Below, piece after piece: positions 6,612 to 13,041 of a stretch of DNA of 37,942 bases (position 1 is its first letter; each line of letters begins with the position of its first letter). The notes beneath the pieces are model-generated. The model was given only the letters and a program-made list of their open reading frames with translations. It ran no database searches and was not told the DNA's origin. The DNA comes from a virus. Position numbers and translations under genes: made by a program. Location of the stretch: positions 64,001-101,942 of IMG/VR virus record IMGVR_UViG_3300018481_000004, one strand, 5' to 3'.

Positions 6612-6923
6612 ATGACAGCACCCATCTACATGCAGCCCAACAGCGTCAAGCTCAACGGCGCCACGCACCCGTGTCCGCGCTGTGGCAAGCTCAACGGCGC
6701 CACGATCTCGCACGGCGACGCGGTCAAGGATGGTGATGCCAGCCTCTGCGCGTCCTGCGGCGCGCTAAGCCGGTTGCAGAGCGGCAAGCTCGTCCCCATG
6801 ACCACCGTCGACGTGATGAAGATGAGCGACCAGGAGCGCGAGACGATCGCCCTGGCAGGCCTCGAGATCGGCGTGAACACACAGGGTCTGTTCCCCATGA
6901 AGATGGGGACGAAGCCAGCGTGA
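6612..6923 (+). CDS. Small zinc-ribbon protein
   Basis: 103 residues. Two Cys-x2-Cys knuckles, CPRC (near 22-25) and CASC (near 47-50), about 21 residues apart, give a four-cysteine zinc ribbon. A tandem duplication KLNGAT occurs on both sides of the first knuckle. The C-terminal half is helical (DVMKMSDQERETIALAGLE). Zinc ribbons of this kind bind nucleic acid or protein; a partner is unknown. Its stop overlaps the next start (TGATG). Confidence 0.65.
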   Translation: MTAPIYMQPNSVKLNGATHPCPRCGKLNGATISHGDAVKDGDASLCASCGALSRLQSGKLVPMTTVDVMKMSDQERETIALAGLEIGVNTQGLFPMKMGTKPA

Positions 6924-7159
6924 TGCCACATGCCTCTCTTCGCTTACGGCCTGGTGTGAACACCGAGGTGAACGTCCTGGGGCAAAAGCGATTTCAAGCC
7001 TTCGTGCGCGTCGATCGCGACGAAGGCGGCGTGGTCACCACGCAGTTCTACGAAGGCGCGTGGACGACCGATGAAAACGCAGCAGACAAGCAAGCTCGTG
7101 ATATCGGCGCGACGGTGCGTCAACGTTTCGGCCTACCGCCCAAGGGCTCAGGCGCCTAA
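6923..7159 (+). CDS. Small hypothetical protein
   Basis: 78 residues from ATG 6923 (a GTG three bases earlier is possible). N-terminal beta-like segments (FQAFVRVDRDEGGVVTTQFYE) followed by a helix (DKQARDIGATVRQRF). The last codons lie inside the first copy of the GGGCTCAGGCGCC repeat, so the gene end and the repeat cluster share sequence. No family recognised. Confidence 0.55.
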   Translation: MPHASLRLRPGVNTEVNVLGQKRFQAFVRVDRDEGGVVTTQFYEGAWTTDENAADKQARDIGATVRQRFGLPPKGSGA

Positions 7160-7296
7160 AAACCCGAGGGCTCAGGCGCCTGAGCGCGGCTACGTGCGCA
7201 TCTACTGCGCCTGAGCCCGCACTGACAGCGGCCTGAGCCCGTACACAGCGGCCAGAGCCCCGCTGCAAGGTGCGCCTGAGCCCGCGGGCTCAGGCT
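7144..7296. repeat. Cluster of GCGCCTGAGCCC inverted repeats
   Basis: Six copies of a 10- to 12-base unit in both orientations: GGGCTCAGGCGCC at 7144 and 7168, GCGCCTGAGCCC at 7207 and 7273, near-copies at 7230 and 7250, and GGGCTCAGGC at 7287-7296. Two are palindromic pairs (7168-7185 and 7273-7296). No convincing gene lies in 7160-7867. The cluster could be a protein-binding array, a terminator region or part of a replication origin. Confidence 0.7.
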
Positions 7297-7304
7297 GACA
7301 CTCG

Positions 7305-7332
7305 CCGGAAATATCCTACACGGAACTTCCGG
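7305..7332. other. Inverted repeat within the gene-free stretch
   Basis: CCGGAA (7305-7310) and TTCCGG (7327-7332) flank ATATCCTACACGGAAC. It sits between the two repeat clusters. The following 60 bases are locally AT-richer (7337-7380) and the most likely place for a promoter in this stretch, but no clear -35/-10 pair is seen. Confidence 0.3.
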
Positions 7333-7417
7333 GCCTAAAGTCGGCTAACTATGCGAAATCATTGAGGAAAACGGGATTTTGCCAGGGGTGCCGTAAAGCT
7401 CCGTTTCCGGCGATCAA

Positions 7418-7730
7418 GGCTCTGGGCTCGCCAAGAATCCGCACGATTGCGTGCGCTTGCGAGGCGCTAGCAAGGCTCTGGGCTCGCACTCTGGGCTCTG
7501 GTAGCGGCACGGCATACCAGAGCCCGCAGAGTCAAGCCCAGAGCCTGCAATTTGAGTTTGAATATGAGTCCAGAGCCCAGCGTCCGAACATGCGAGCCCG
7601 CGGTATTGCGGGCTCTGGGCTCGCACAGTGCGGGCTCTGGGCTCGGAGAAAAAGCGGGCTCACTTTGAATATGAGTCCAGAGCCCAGCGTCCGAACATGC
7701 GAGCCCGCGGTATTGCGGGCTCTGGGCTCG
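7418..7730. repeat. GGCTCTGGGCTCG repeat cluster with a 67-bp direct repeat
   Basis: About ten copies of GGCTCTGGGCTCG or its reverse complement CCAGAGCCC. Two 67-base units, 7557-7623 and 7664-7730, are the same as far as I can read; each starts TTTGAATATGAGTCC and contains a hairpin GAGCCCGC-GGTATT-GCGGGCTC (7594-7615 in the first). Pieces of the downstream leader hairpin (GCGAGGCGCTAG at 7459, GAGGCGCTAGGG at 7759) also occur here, so the stretch may be decayed or alternative leader material, or a binding array. Confidence 0.75.
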
Positions 7731-7787
7731 GAGAAAAACGGATCGGTTGTTTGAATGTGAGGCGCTAGGGTAGCGTCCGAAACTAGC

Positions 7788-7867
7788 GAGCCCAGCAAGC
7801 GGGCTCTGGCATTCGGAAACGTTTCGATGGTTGCGCGAGCTTTCTCGCGTCACGATCGGAGGGTTTC
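7788..7867 (+). promoter_or_regulatory. Structured leader 1
   Basis: Divergent member of the leader family. Hairpin 1 is GAGCCC/GGGCTC (7788-7793, 7801-7806), then a linker with TTTCGA, hairpin 2 GCGCGAG-CTTT-CTCGCGT (7833-7850) and GGAGGG (7858-7863) 5 bases before the ATG. The linker TTTCGA can pair with TCGGAG. Confidence 0.6.
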
Positions 7868-8095
7868 ATGCCAAGCGGATATGTTCATTGTGCGTGTCGC
7901 GATTGCTTTGAAATTGCAATCGCTGGCAAAAGTGGCGTCGCTTTCTGTTCGGACTGCAAAGAGTCCGGATGCGACGGATCGGGCGAGTGCCAGCGTTCGG
8001 ACGCGTACGGGTGTGACGATCTTTGTCCTGCCTGTACAGAGTCCGGCTGCGCTGGCGATTGCGAGATGGCTCGTGAGGCGCTAGTCGGAGTCTGA
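7868..8095 (+). CDS. Small cysteine-rich protein
   Basis: 75 residues with 12 cysteines (8, 10, 13, 27, 30, 35, 41, 49, 53, 56, 61, 65). The core is duplicated: Cys-x2-Cys-x-E-S-G-C at 27-35 and again at 53-61, each followed by a further Cys. This looks like two small metal-binding modules, most likely zinc. The N-terminal HCACRDCFEIAIAG is a pattern I associate with small proteins of phages and plasmids, without a known function. First gene of the leader array. Confidence 0.7.
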   Translation: MPSGYVHCACRDCFEIAIAGKSGVAFCSDCKESGCDGSGECQRSDAYGCDDLCPACTESGCAGDCEMAREALVGV

Positions 8096-8104
8096 CACTG
8101 CATT

Positions 8105-8174
8105 GCGAGGCGCTAGCCTCGCACTCTGCGACACGCAAGCGAGCCTTCTCGCGTGCGGCTCGGAGGGTACAACC
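8105..8174 (+). promoter_or_regulatory. Structured leader 2
   Basis: Type copy. Hairpin 1 GCGAGGC-GCTA-GCCTCGC (8105-8122); linker ACTCTGCGA (8123-8131); hairpin 2 CGCA-A-GCGAG-CCTT-CTCGC-G-TGCG (8134-8157); GGAGGG (8162-8167) 7 bases before the ATG. Confidence 0.8.
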
Positions 8175-8456
8175 ATGCAACTTACGGAAGCGGAGTGCGC
8201 AGCACTCGCGATCATGATCGGACTCAAGTCTTTTGCGCGCGCGGAAGCTTTCGAGCGAGAAGGCTTAGGCGCCTACAGCGCGGACTGCGCGCTAATCGCT
8301 GGGCTTGTGTCCAAGCGACTCGTGAAAGTCAATCGTGCCGGTGCCATCGCAGTCGAGCGCGAATTCGCACTCGCAACGCTTGCGACGCATACGCGTCCGA
8401 CTGCTTACAGGCTGGGCATGATCAATGCTCACGGCTACTTCGCAAAAGTGGCGTGA
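8175..8456 (+). CDS. Hypothetical protein
   Basis: 93 residues. Helical N-terminal half (EAECAALAIMIGLKSFARAE) and a compact remainder with a YSADCALIAGLVSKRLVKV segment that could be a winged-helix-like helix pair. The start is fixed by the leader Shine-Dalgarno; upstream in-frame codons lie within the leader hairpins. No family recognised. Confidence 0.65.
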   Translation: MQLTEAECAALAIMIGLKSFARAEAFEREGLGAYSADCALIAGLVSKRLVKVNRAGAIAVEREFALATLATHTRPTAYRLGMINAHGYFAKVA

Positions 8457-8464
8457 ACTGATAC

Positions 8465-8533
8465 GCGAGGCGCTAGCCTCGCACTCTGCGACACGCAAGC
8501 GAGCCTTCTCGCGTGCGGCTCGGAGGGTGTTCT
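8465..8533 (+). promoter_or_regulatory. Structured leader 3
   Basis: Almost identical to leader 2: hairpin 1 8465-8482, linker with TGCGA, hairpin 2 8494-8517, GGAGGG 8522-8527, then GTTCT and the ATG. Confidence 0.8.
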
Positions 8534-8716
8534 ATGACCACGAAAAGGGAAGTTCTCGCGGAATTCCGCGAGCATGTTTTGCCGCTTGTCGTCGCCAAGT
8601 ATGGGCGACACGATCGCATCGCGATTAGCGAAGCGTGGTGCGACTATACGGACGCATTGTGCAAGGATCGGCGGATTACTGCCTATCAAGATCGCACATG
8701 GGTCAATCCGTTCTGA
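8534..8716 (+). CDS. Small hypothetical protein
   Basis: 60 residues: an N-terminal amphipathic helix (KREVLAEFREHVLPLVVAKY) followed by a second helical part (AISEAWCDYTDALCKDRR). Charge is mixed. No family recognised. The start is set by the leader. Confidence 0.6.
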   Translation: MTTKREVLAEFREHVLPLVVAKYGRHDRIAISEAWCDYTDALCKDRRITAYQDRTWVNPF

Positions 8717-8730
8717 CATGACGCTCGGAA

Positions 8731-8801
8731 GCGAGGCGCAAGCCTCGCACTCTGCGACACGCAAGCGAGCCTTCTCGCGTGCGGCTCGGAGGGTTGTAAT
8801 C
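8731..8801 (+). promoter_or_regulatory. Structured leader 4
   Basis: Hairpin 1 GCGAGGC-GCAA-GCCTCGC (8731-8748), linker CTCTGCGA, hairpin 2 8760-8783, GGAGGG 8788-8793. Only the loop of hairpin 1 differs from leader 2. Confidence 0.8.
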
Positions 8802-9104
8802 ATGAGTATCAGTTTGCAAGTGGCGATCGCGAAGCTCGAGTCCGAGCAAGCGCTGTCTCGCGTCCAAGTGTTACAGGGCAACGAAGCGGCTTACGCCGCT
8901 TACACGACTTACGCGCACGTTCTAGCGGTACTACTCCAAGTGGTGCCAGCGAACGATACGGCGGGTGCGCCCACGGCGGCTGCGCCCACGGCGGCTGCGC
9001 CCACGGCGGCTGCGCCCACGGCGGCTGCGCCTCGCAAGCGCAAGCCCACGGCGGCTGCGCCCACGGCGGCTGCGCCTCGCAAACGCAAGCCCAGCAAGCG
9101 CTGA
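8802..9104 (+). CDS. Small protein with PTAAA/RKRKP repeat tail
   Basis: 100 residues. The first ~55 residues form helices (LQVAIAKLESEQALSRVQVL, then AYAAYTTYAHVLAVLLQVV). The tail is low-complexity: Pro-Thr-Ala-Ala-Ala repeated six times and two RKRKP blocks. The DNA shows the repeat as a 15-base unit at 8968-9070, a likely slippage hot spot. An Ala/Pro-rich basic tail resembles histone-H1-like tails and would bind DNA non-specifically; this is inference. Confidence 0.65.
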   Translation: MSISLQVAIAKLESEQALSRVQVLQGNEAAYAAYTTYAHVLAVLLQVVPANDTAGAPTAAAPTAAAPTAAAPTAAAPRKRKPTAAAPTAAAPRKRKPSKR

Positions 9105-9111
9105 AACGGAC

Positions 9112-9184
9112 GCGAGGCGCTAGGGTCCTCGCACTCTGCGAAGCGCGCGCGAGACAAGTCTCGCGTTCGGCTCGGAGGGTTTGT
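9112..9184 (+). promoter_or_regulatory. Structured leader 5 (compensatory changes)
   Basis: Hairpin 1 GCGAGG/CCTCGC (9112-9117, 9127-9132), linker ACTCTGCGA, hairpin 2 CGCGAGA-CAAG-TCTCGCG (9148-9165), GGAGGG 9174-9179. Hairpin 2 has a different sequence from leader 2 but is fully paired. Confidence 0.8.
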
Positions 9185-9772
9185 ATGAGCAAGAATTTCG
9201 GATCCTTTAAGTTCCTCACGGGCGACGTGAATTTCGCGGACTATGGTGGCAAGTGGTGCCGCAAGGTAGGCGAACGTCGCTACCACGTGATTGAGCTCCT
9301 CAATTGGGAGGAAACCGTGGGCGAACGAGAAGCGAGCGAGATCGGGGCCACGTACAACGTGAGCCTCAGCGAGATCGATCTAGACCAGATCGACACGTCC
9401 GACGCTCTCAAGTCGTGCGGATGGTACCTCGATTCGGATGGCTTGCTTTTCAGCGAAGCGGGAGATCAGATCGCAGACCTTGAAACACAAGATCTGGCCA
9501 TCGTCGACGCATGCCACGGGTATGGCTGCAAAGCACCATTGTCGGATGAGTCGGGCAATAGCTACCGCGCTTTGATCGCCAACGCGCGCAAGCTTTCGCG
9601 CTCGCTTGACGCTCCCGAGAAGCGTGCCGTAGCGCTTGCGAAGCCGGTCAACGCCCTCGGCTCGACTGCGCTCGAATACATGCGAGGCGACATTGATAGC
9701 GCGATCGATCGTGGCATGTCCGCGGGAGACCCGAAAGCGCTACTCATGGGTCGGCTTTACGGCAAGATCTGA
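9185..9772 (+). CDS. Hypothetical protein
   Basis: 195 residues, acidic. The N-terminal half reads like a mixed alpha/beta domain (YHVIELLNWEETVGEREASE; LSEIDLDQIDTSDALKSCGW), and the C-terminal half is helical (SYRALIANARKLSRSLDAPE). No motif that I recognise. It is one of the longer genes of the leader array and, with its neighbours, resembles the small accessory proteins of phages and large plasmids. Confidence 0.65.
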   Translation: MSKNFGSFKFLTGDVNFADYGGKWCRKVGERRYHVIELLNWEETVGEREASEIGATYNVSLSEIDLDQIDTSDALKSCGWYLDSDGLLFSEAGDQIADLETQDLAIVDACHGYGCKAPLSDESGNSYRALIANARKLSRSLDAPEKRAVALAKPVNALGSTALEYMRGDIDSAIDRGMSAGDPKALLMGRLYGKI

Positions 9773-9817
9773 AACGGAGTTTGAATGCGCCTCGCGAGGC
9801 GCACGTCGAAGTTGAAA

Positions 9818-9889
9818 GCGAGGCAAGCCTCGCAACCTTGCGAACCGCGCGCGAGTCCATGACTCGCATTCGGCTCGGAGGGTTTGAAC
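9818..9889 (+). promoter_or_regulatory. Structured leader 6 (compensatory changes)
   Basis: Hairpin 1 GCGAGGC-AA-GCCTCGC (9818-9833), linker ACCTTGCGA, hairpin 2 GCGAGTC-CAT-GACTCGC (9851-9867), GGAGGG 9877-9882. A separate perfect palindrome GCGCCTCGCGAGGCGC (9787-9802) precedes it, just after AGTTTGAATGC. Confidence 0.8.
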
Positions 9890-10189
9890 ATGACAGCTCT
9901 AGATCGTGATCTTGATCGTGCGGACACGCGCACGCTCGTGCAGCTGGCGCGCGAAGCGCTCGACGTGCAGAACGCTTGCAATCCGCTGGGGATTTCGCGC
10001 TCGTTCGCGAAAGCGATGCTGCGCTTGAGTGCCTTGCTGGAAGCGGAAGGCAAAGGCGGCACGCGCGCACTGTGCGAGCACCCGATCGCGGTAGCGTGGG
10101 CTCACAAGATCATGGATCTTCACTATGCGAACTTCGGCTTGACGGCCAGCGAAGCATTCGAAGATCTAGAGAAGCTCGTGCAGCCGTAA
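9890..10189 (+). CDS. Small helical hypothetical protein
   Basis: 99 residues, mainly helical (TRTLVQLAREALDVQNACNP; SRSFAKAMLRLSALLEAEGK; AFEDLEKLVQP). Start fixed by the leader ribosome site. No family recognised. Confidence 0.65.
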   Translation: MTALDRDLDRADTRTLVQLAREALDVQNACNPLGISRSFAKAMLRLSALLEAEGKGGTRALCEHPIAVAWAHKIMDLHYANFGLTASEAFEDLEKLVQP

Positions 10190-10203
10190 GCCGTAAGCCG
10201 GAA

Positions 10204-10271
10204 GCGAGGCAAGCCTCGCACTCTGCGACACGCAAGCGAGCCTTCTCGCGTGCGGCTCGGAGGGTTTTACA
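10204..10271 (+). promoter_or_regulatory. Structured leader 7
   Basis: Hairpin 1 GCGAGGC-AA-GCCTCGC (10204-10219), linker CTCTGCGA, hairpin 2 10231-10254 as in leader 2, GGAGGG 10259-10264. Confidence 0.8.
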
Positions 10272-10886
10272 ATGCAGCTCTATAGCGAGTATCGGCCTAC
10301 AGGCTTTGATCCTAGCGGACTAGGACTTGACGATCGTCAAACGTGGCTCGTGCTGCCCGTGATCCGCACGCGCGACAGTGGTCCGCTTGAGGAGTCTAAC
10401 TTTGACGCGGCCGTCAAGTCGCTTGGTGGCGAGTCCGAAACCTTGGAGATCCATCGTTTCGGACACTGGGGTCCGGGTTGGTTCGAAATTGCAATCATTG
10501 ATCCGAGCCGCGCAGCCGAGGGCGAGCAGATCGAGTCCGCGCTCGCCGATTATCCGGTACTCGACGACTCCGATCTATCCGAGCGCGAATACGAAGCCGC
10601 TCAAGAGTCGTGGGATTGCTGGGGAGCACGCGAGTTTGTGAGCGCACTTTCCGCGGCGTTCGCGCTCGCGGACGATACCGTCACCTGGCTCGGAGAGCAC
10701 CACTCCGAGCTATGGCGCCTGCACATGGATCACTCGCCTTACGGCTACGAGTCGGCCGACGACGGCGCGAGTTTCAACTTCAGGTACGTGGCCGACGCCG
10801 GGCACGAGCCGAGCCGCGCCACGCTGGCACGTTTCATCCGTGAGACACGCGCGGCAGATCGCGCACCCAAGTCAAACTCAGTTTGA
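10272..10886 (+). CDS. Conserved hypothetical protein (HWGPGWFE motif)
   Basis: 204 residues, acidic. A central GHWGPGWFEIAIIDP segment is followed by LADYPVLDDSDLSEREYEAA, a combination I associate with phage and plasmid proteins of unknown function. No catalytic site is evident. Trp/His/Gly pattern suggests a compact beta core. The last codons and stop lie in the AACTCAGTTTGAA motif (10875-10887) that recurs after other genes. Confidence 0.7.
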   Translation: MQLYSEYRPTGFDPSGLGLDDRQTWLVLPVIRTRDSGPLEESNFDAAVKSLGGESETLEIHRFGHWGPGWFEIAIIDPSRAAEGEQIESALADYPVLDDSDLSEREYEAAQESWDCWGAREFVSALSAAFALADDTVTWLGEHHSELWRLHMDHSPYGYESADDGASFNFRYVADAGHEPSRATLARFIRETRAADRAPKSNSV

Positions 10887-10893
10887 ATAGGTC

Positions 10894-10906
10894 GCGCCGA
10901 CGGCGC
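10894..10906 (+). other. Short hairpin after gene end
   Basis: GCGCC-GAC-GGCGC, 8 bases after the preceding stop and 14 bases before the next leader. Similar hairpins follow AGTTTGAAT at 9787 and 13349; together they mark gene ends or leader starts. Confidence 0.5.
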
Positions 10907-10920
10907 GTCAAGACTCGTGA

Positions 10921-10991
10921 GACGCTAAGCGCGTCGCACCCTGCGATGGCCAGCTGAGAAGTTTTCAGCTTGCAATCGGAGAGTGAAGTGT
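10921..10991 (+). promoter_or_regulatory. Structured leader 8 (most diverged of the array)
   Basis: Hairpin 1 GACGC-TAAGC-GCGTC (10921-10935), linker CCCTGCGA, hairpin 2 AGCTGA/TCAGCT (10952-10957, 10965-10970), GGAGAG 10978-10983. Both hairpins differ from leader 2 in sequence yet pair perfectly. Confidence 0.75.
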
Positions 10992-11294
10992 ATGCAGTCT
11001 GTACACGTGAATGAGATCGCGGTCGTCCACTTTGACGCTGGCCGCGATCGCAACGGCAACCCGAGGCGGTTTTATGCCGTGGTCCATCCTGCGATCGGGA
11101 CGTTGCTTGCCATCGATGAAGCCTATGAGGGCGAGTCGGCGATTGAGACACACCCTGCTGTCAAGGCATTGCCAGGGCTCGGCAAGCGCCTGCTTACCAA
11201 GATCGTCGGCCGTTGGCCCACGACTGCGAACGCTCGCCGCAACGCCTTGCGCGACCACGCGACGTTTCCGGAAGGTGTCACGATCGAGCTGTAA
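10992..11294 (+). CDS. Small hypothetical protein
   Basis: 100 residues from ATG 10992 (a GTG at 10983 overlaps the Shine-Dalgarno and is less likely). N-terminal strands (EIAVVHFDAG; PRRFYAVVHPAIGTLLAID) and a C-terminal helical part (LPGLGKRLLTKIVGRWP; ANARRNALRDHATF). No family recognised. Confidence 0.65.
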   Translation: MQSVHVNEIAVVHFDAGRDRNGNPRRFYAVVHPAIGTLLAIDEAYEGESAIETHPAVKALPGLGKRLLTKIVGRWPTTANARRNALRDHATFPEGVTIEL

Positions 11295-11302
11295 CTCGGG
11301 AA

Positions 11303-11376
11303 GCGAGGCGCAATCCTCGCACTCTGCGAACTGCACGTGAGAGCTTCTCTCGCGTCGGGGTTCGGAGGGTTTGAAC
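11303..11376 (+). promoter_or_regulatory. Structured leader 9 (compensatory changes)
   Basis: Hairpin 1 GCGAGG-CGCAAT-CCTCGC (11303-11320), linker ACTCTGCGA, hairpin 2 ACGTGAGAG-CTT-CTCTCGCGT (11335-11355; one G-U), GGAGGG 11365-11370. Confidence 0.8.
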
Positions 11377-11769
11377 ATGGACCTAGATCAGAAGACACGG
11401 CGCGATTACGCGCGACTGCGCGCGATGCACTGGTCTGCTCGCGAGGCGTTGCGCGCGGCGAAGATCCGCACGCGCTTTGAAGCGCTTGAGTACGAGGGTC
11501 GCGTGCGGCTCGATATCGAAGCCGACGATATGCCGTACCAGTACGGCGACTATGAAAACGAAAAGGAGACGAACCTCAAGATCGAGCGTGAAGGCTTGTG
11601 GGGCGTGGTTACGTTCGTGAGCTGTCCGTGTTGCGGCGCGTGGACCCACGTGGATTCGTGCTGGGGCTTCATCGGCGAAGACTGGCGAGATAGCGGTTAC
11701 GATACCGATCTGATGGACTCGGCGATCGATGCTGCTGAAAAGCAGTCCGAACAGAAGCGTGCAGGCTGA
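11377..11769 (+). CDS. Conserved hypothetical protein with CPCCG knuckle
   Basis: 130 residues. Basic helical N-terminus (TRRDYARLRAMHWSAREALR), acidic middle (DDMPYQYGDYENEKETNLK), then GLWGVVTFVSCPCCGAWTHV with a Cys-x-Cys-Cys knuckle and a DSCWGFIGEDW segment. The last two segments recur in small phage/plasmid proteins of unknown role. Three to four cysteines plus His could bind one metal ion. Confidence 0.7.
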   Translation: MDLDQKTRRDYARLRAMHWSAREALRAAKIRTRFEALEYEGRVRLDIEADDMPYQYGDYENEKETNLKIEREGLWGVVTFVSCPCCGAWTHVDSCWGFIGEDWRDSGYDTDLMDSAIDAAEKQSEQKRAG

Positions 11770-11776
11770 GTGTCGA

Positions 11777-11846
11777 GCGAGGCCACGCCTCGCACTCTGC
11801 GACACGCAAGCGAGCCTTCTCGCGTGCGGCTCGGAGGGTTAGAACC
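11777..11846 (+). promoter_or_regulatory. Structured leader 10
   Basis: Hairpin 1 GCGAGGC-CAC-GCCTCGC (11777-11793), linker ACTCTGCGA, hairpin 2 11805-11828 as in leader 2, GGAGGG 11833-11838. Confidence 0.8.
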
Positions 11847-12275
11847 ATGCTGAAGATCACGAATGACGAACACTTCGCCAAGGTCGCGGCTTTCGCCGAG
11901 TCCAAGGGTGAGACCACGTGGCGCCACTTCTGGCGCAACGTCTTTCGAGCCTACCGCTACGCGGATTACGATCAGGACGTGTGCGAGCACGAGGCGCTTT
12001 CCTTCGTGCAGCCTGGCCAGCGGACGGTGCCCGAGGAGTGGAGCCGCTACGTGCTGGGGAACAAGATCTTCACGCTCTATTCGGACTCGGCACCGGCTAG
12101 TTTCGGGTTCTCGGCGCAAACCGTGTTCGGCGGTATCGGCGGCGCGATCGTCTACCACGGCGATCAAAGCGGATGGGTCTTGCCGAACGGCGAGACGATT
12201 CCGGAAGGCTACGGCGTGAACACCTACTCTGTTCGGATCGATTCATCCCCCGATCCTTGGAGCTGGCACACCTGA
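11847..12275 (+). CDS. Hypothetical protein
   Basis: 142 residues. Helical, aromatic-rich N-terminus (TTWRHFWRNVFRAYRYADYD) and a Gly/Ser-rich C-terminal half (GFSAQTVFGGIGGAIVYHGD) likely to be beta. No motif recognised. The start follows leader 10. Confidence 0.65.
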   Translation: MLKITNDEHFAKVAAFAESKGETTWRHFWRNVFRAYRYADYDQDVCEHEALSFVQPGQRTVPEEWSRYVLGNKIFTLYSDSAPASFGFSAQTVFGGIGGAIVYHGDQSGWVLPNGETIPEGYGVNTYSVRIDSSPDPWSWHT

Positions 12276-12287
12276 AGTGACTTGCGG

Positions 12288-12393
12288 CGGCGCGCCTACG
12301 CGTCGAGCCTTGCGATATTGCGCCAGTCCGGGCAGGGGCCACTAACCCTCCCGGTTCCGGTTCGGACTGGCGCGATCTCGGAGGGTTTGACCC
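12288..12393 (+). promoter_or_regulatory. Structured leader 11 (extended hairpin 2)
   Basis: Hairpin 1 CGGCGCG-CCTA-CGCGTCG (12288-12305), linker GCCTTGCGA, a long hairpin 2 with an 11-bp perfect stem GCGCCAGTCCG/CGGACTGGCGC (12320-12330, 12363-12373) and a 32-base G/C-rich loop, then CTCGGAGGG (GGAGGG 12380-12385). Sequence is unlike the other leaders except for TGCGA and the Shine-Dalgarno block; the architecture is the same. Confidence 0.78.
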
Positions 12394-13041
12394 ATGAAAA
12401 CCGTAGTGATTCCGTTTTCTGGCTTTTACGGCACGTGTCACGAGGCCGCAATTGACTGCGCCGTCGAGCAAATGCTGAGCGACGATTCCGGCACTGTCTA
12501 TGAAGGGCTGATGAATCGCACGGGCGACGTCAACTATGGCCCTGCGTTCCAGTGCTACGCGCAAGCGTATGCGGAGGCGTTCCTCGCGCAGTTTGAGCTG
12601 ATGGGCGCGTTTGAAGCCTTGGAATCGCCTCGTGAGTACAACTTCACGACTGACCGGATCTTCTGCCTTGTCGAGGAAGCGGACCTAGCTCGCATGCTCG
12701 ACGAAACACCTCCGCTCACGTTGCAGAGACACGCGGCGGAGAGCTTTACATCTCGTAGCGGGTTCTGTTCGTTCTATTCGCCCGACACGGCCGAGTGGGG
12801 GCCGCTCGACGAATGGGATCACAATCAACTCGGTTGCTTGCTCGCGGCGTACGTCGAGCACTATCAAGGCGAACCATTCGGACAAGAGACCGAATTTGAT
12901 CTCTTGGAGTCTTGGCGCTGCAACGGCGGCGAGGACGATGCGCTTTGTGCATGCGAGGGCATGGCCAGGCTGGCAAAGGTTGCCGCGTACTTGCGCGATC
13001 GCGCGGCGCGTCCTCGCAAGCGAAAGTCGGCACGCACATGA
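12394..13041 (+). CDS. Hypothetical protein
   Basis: 215 residues, acidic with a basic tail (RPRKRKSART). N-terminus IPFSGFYGTCHEAAIDCA and a Tyr-rich segment (YGPAFQCYAQAYAEAF), then SWRCNGGEDDALCACEGMA with three cysteines. I recall similar N-termini in phage proteins of unknown function. Its stop overlaps the next start (ATGA), making the next gene the first in the array without its own leader. Confidence 0.65.
   Translation: MKTVVIPFSGFYGTCHEAAIDCAVEQMLSDDSGTVYEGLMNRTGDVNYGPAFQCYAQAYAEAFLAQFELMGAFEALESPREYNFTTDRIFCLVEEADLARMLDETPPLTLQRHAAESFTSRSGFCSFYSPDTAEWGPLDEWDHNQLGCLLAAYVEHYQGEPFGQETEFDLLESWRCNGGEDDALCACEGMARLAKVAAYLRDRAARPRKRKSART

Noticed and set aside
7362-7754. A 130-residue frame across the repeat cluster
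   Set aside because: It reads the repeat sequence, has no ribosome site and no protein-like composition.
8105-11838. CRISPR array because of repeats with intervals
   Set aside because: Intervals are 180-620 bases of open genes, not 30- to 40-base spacers, and each repeat ends in a ribosome site.
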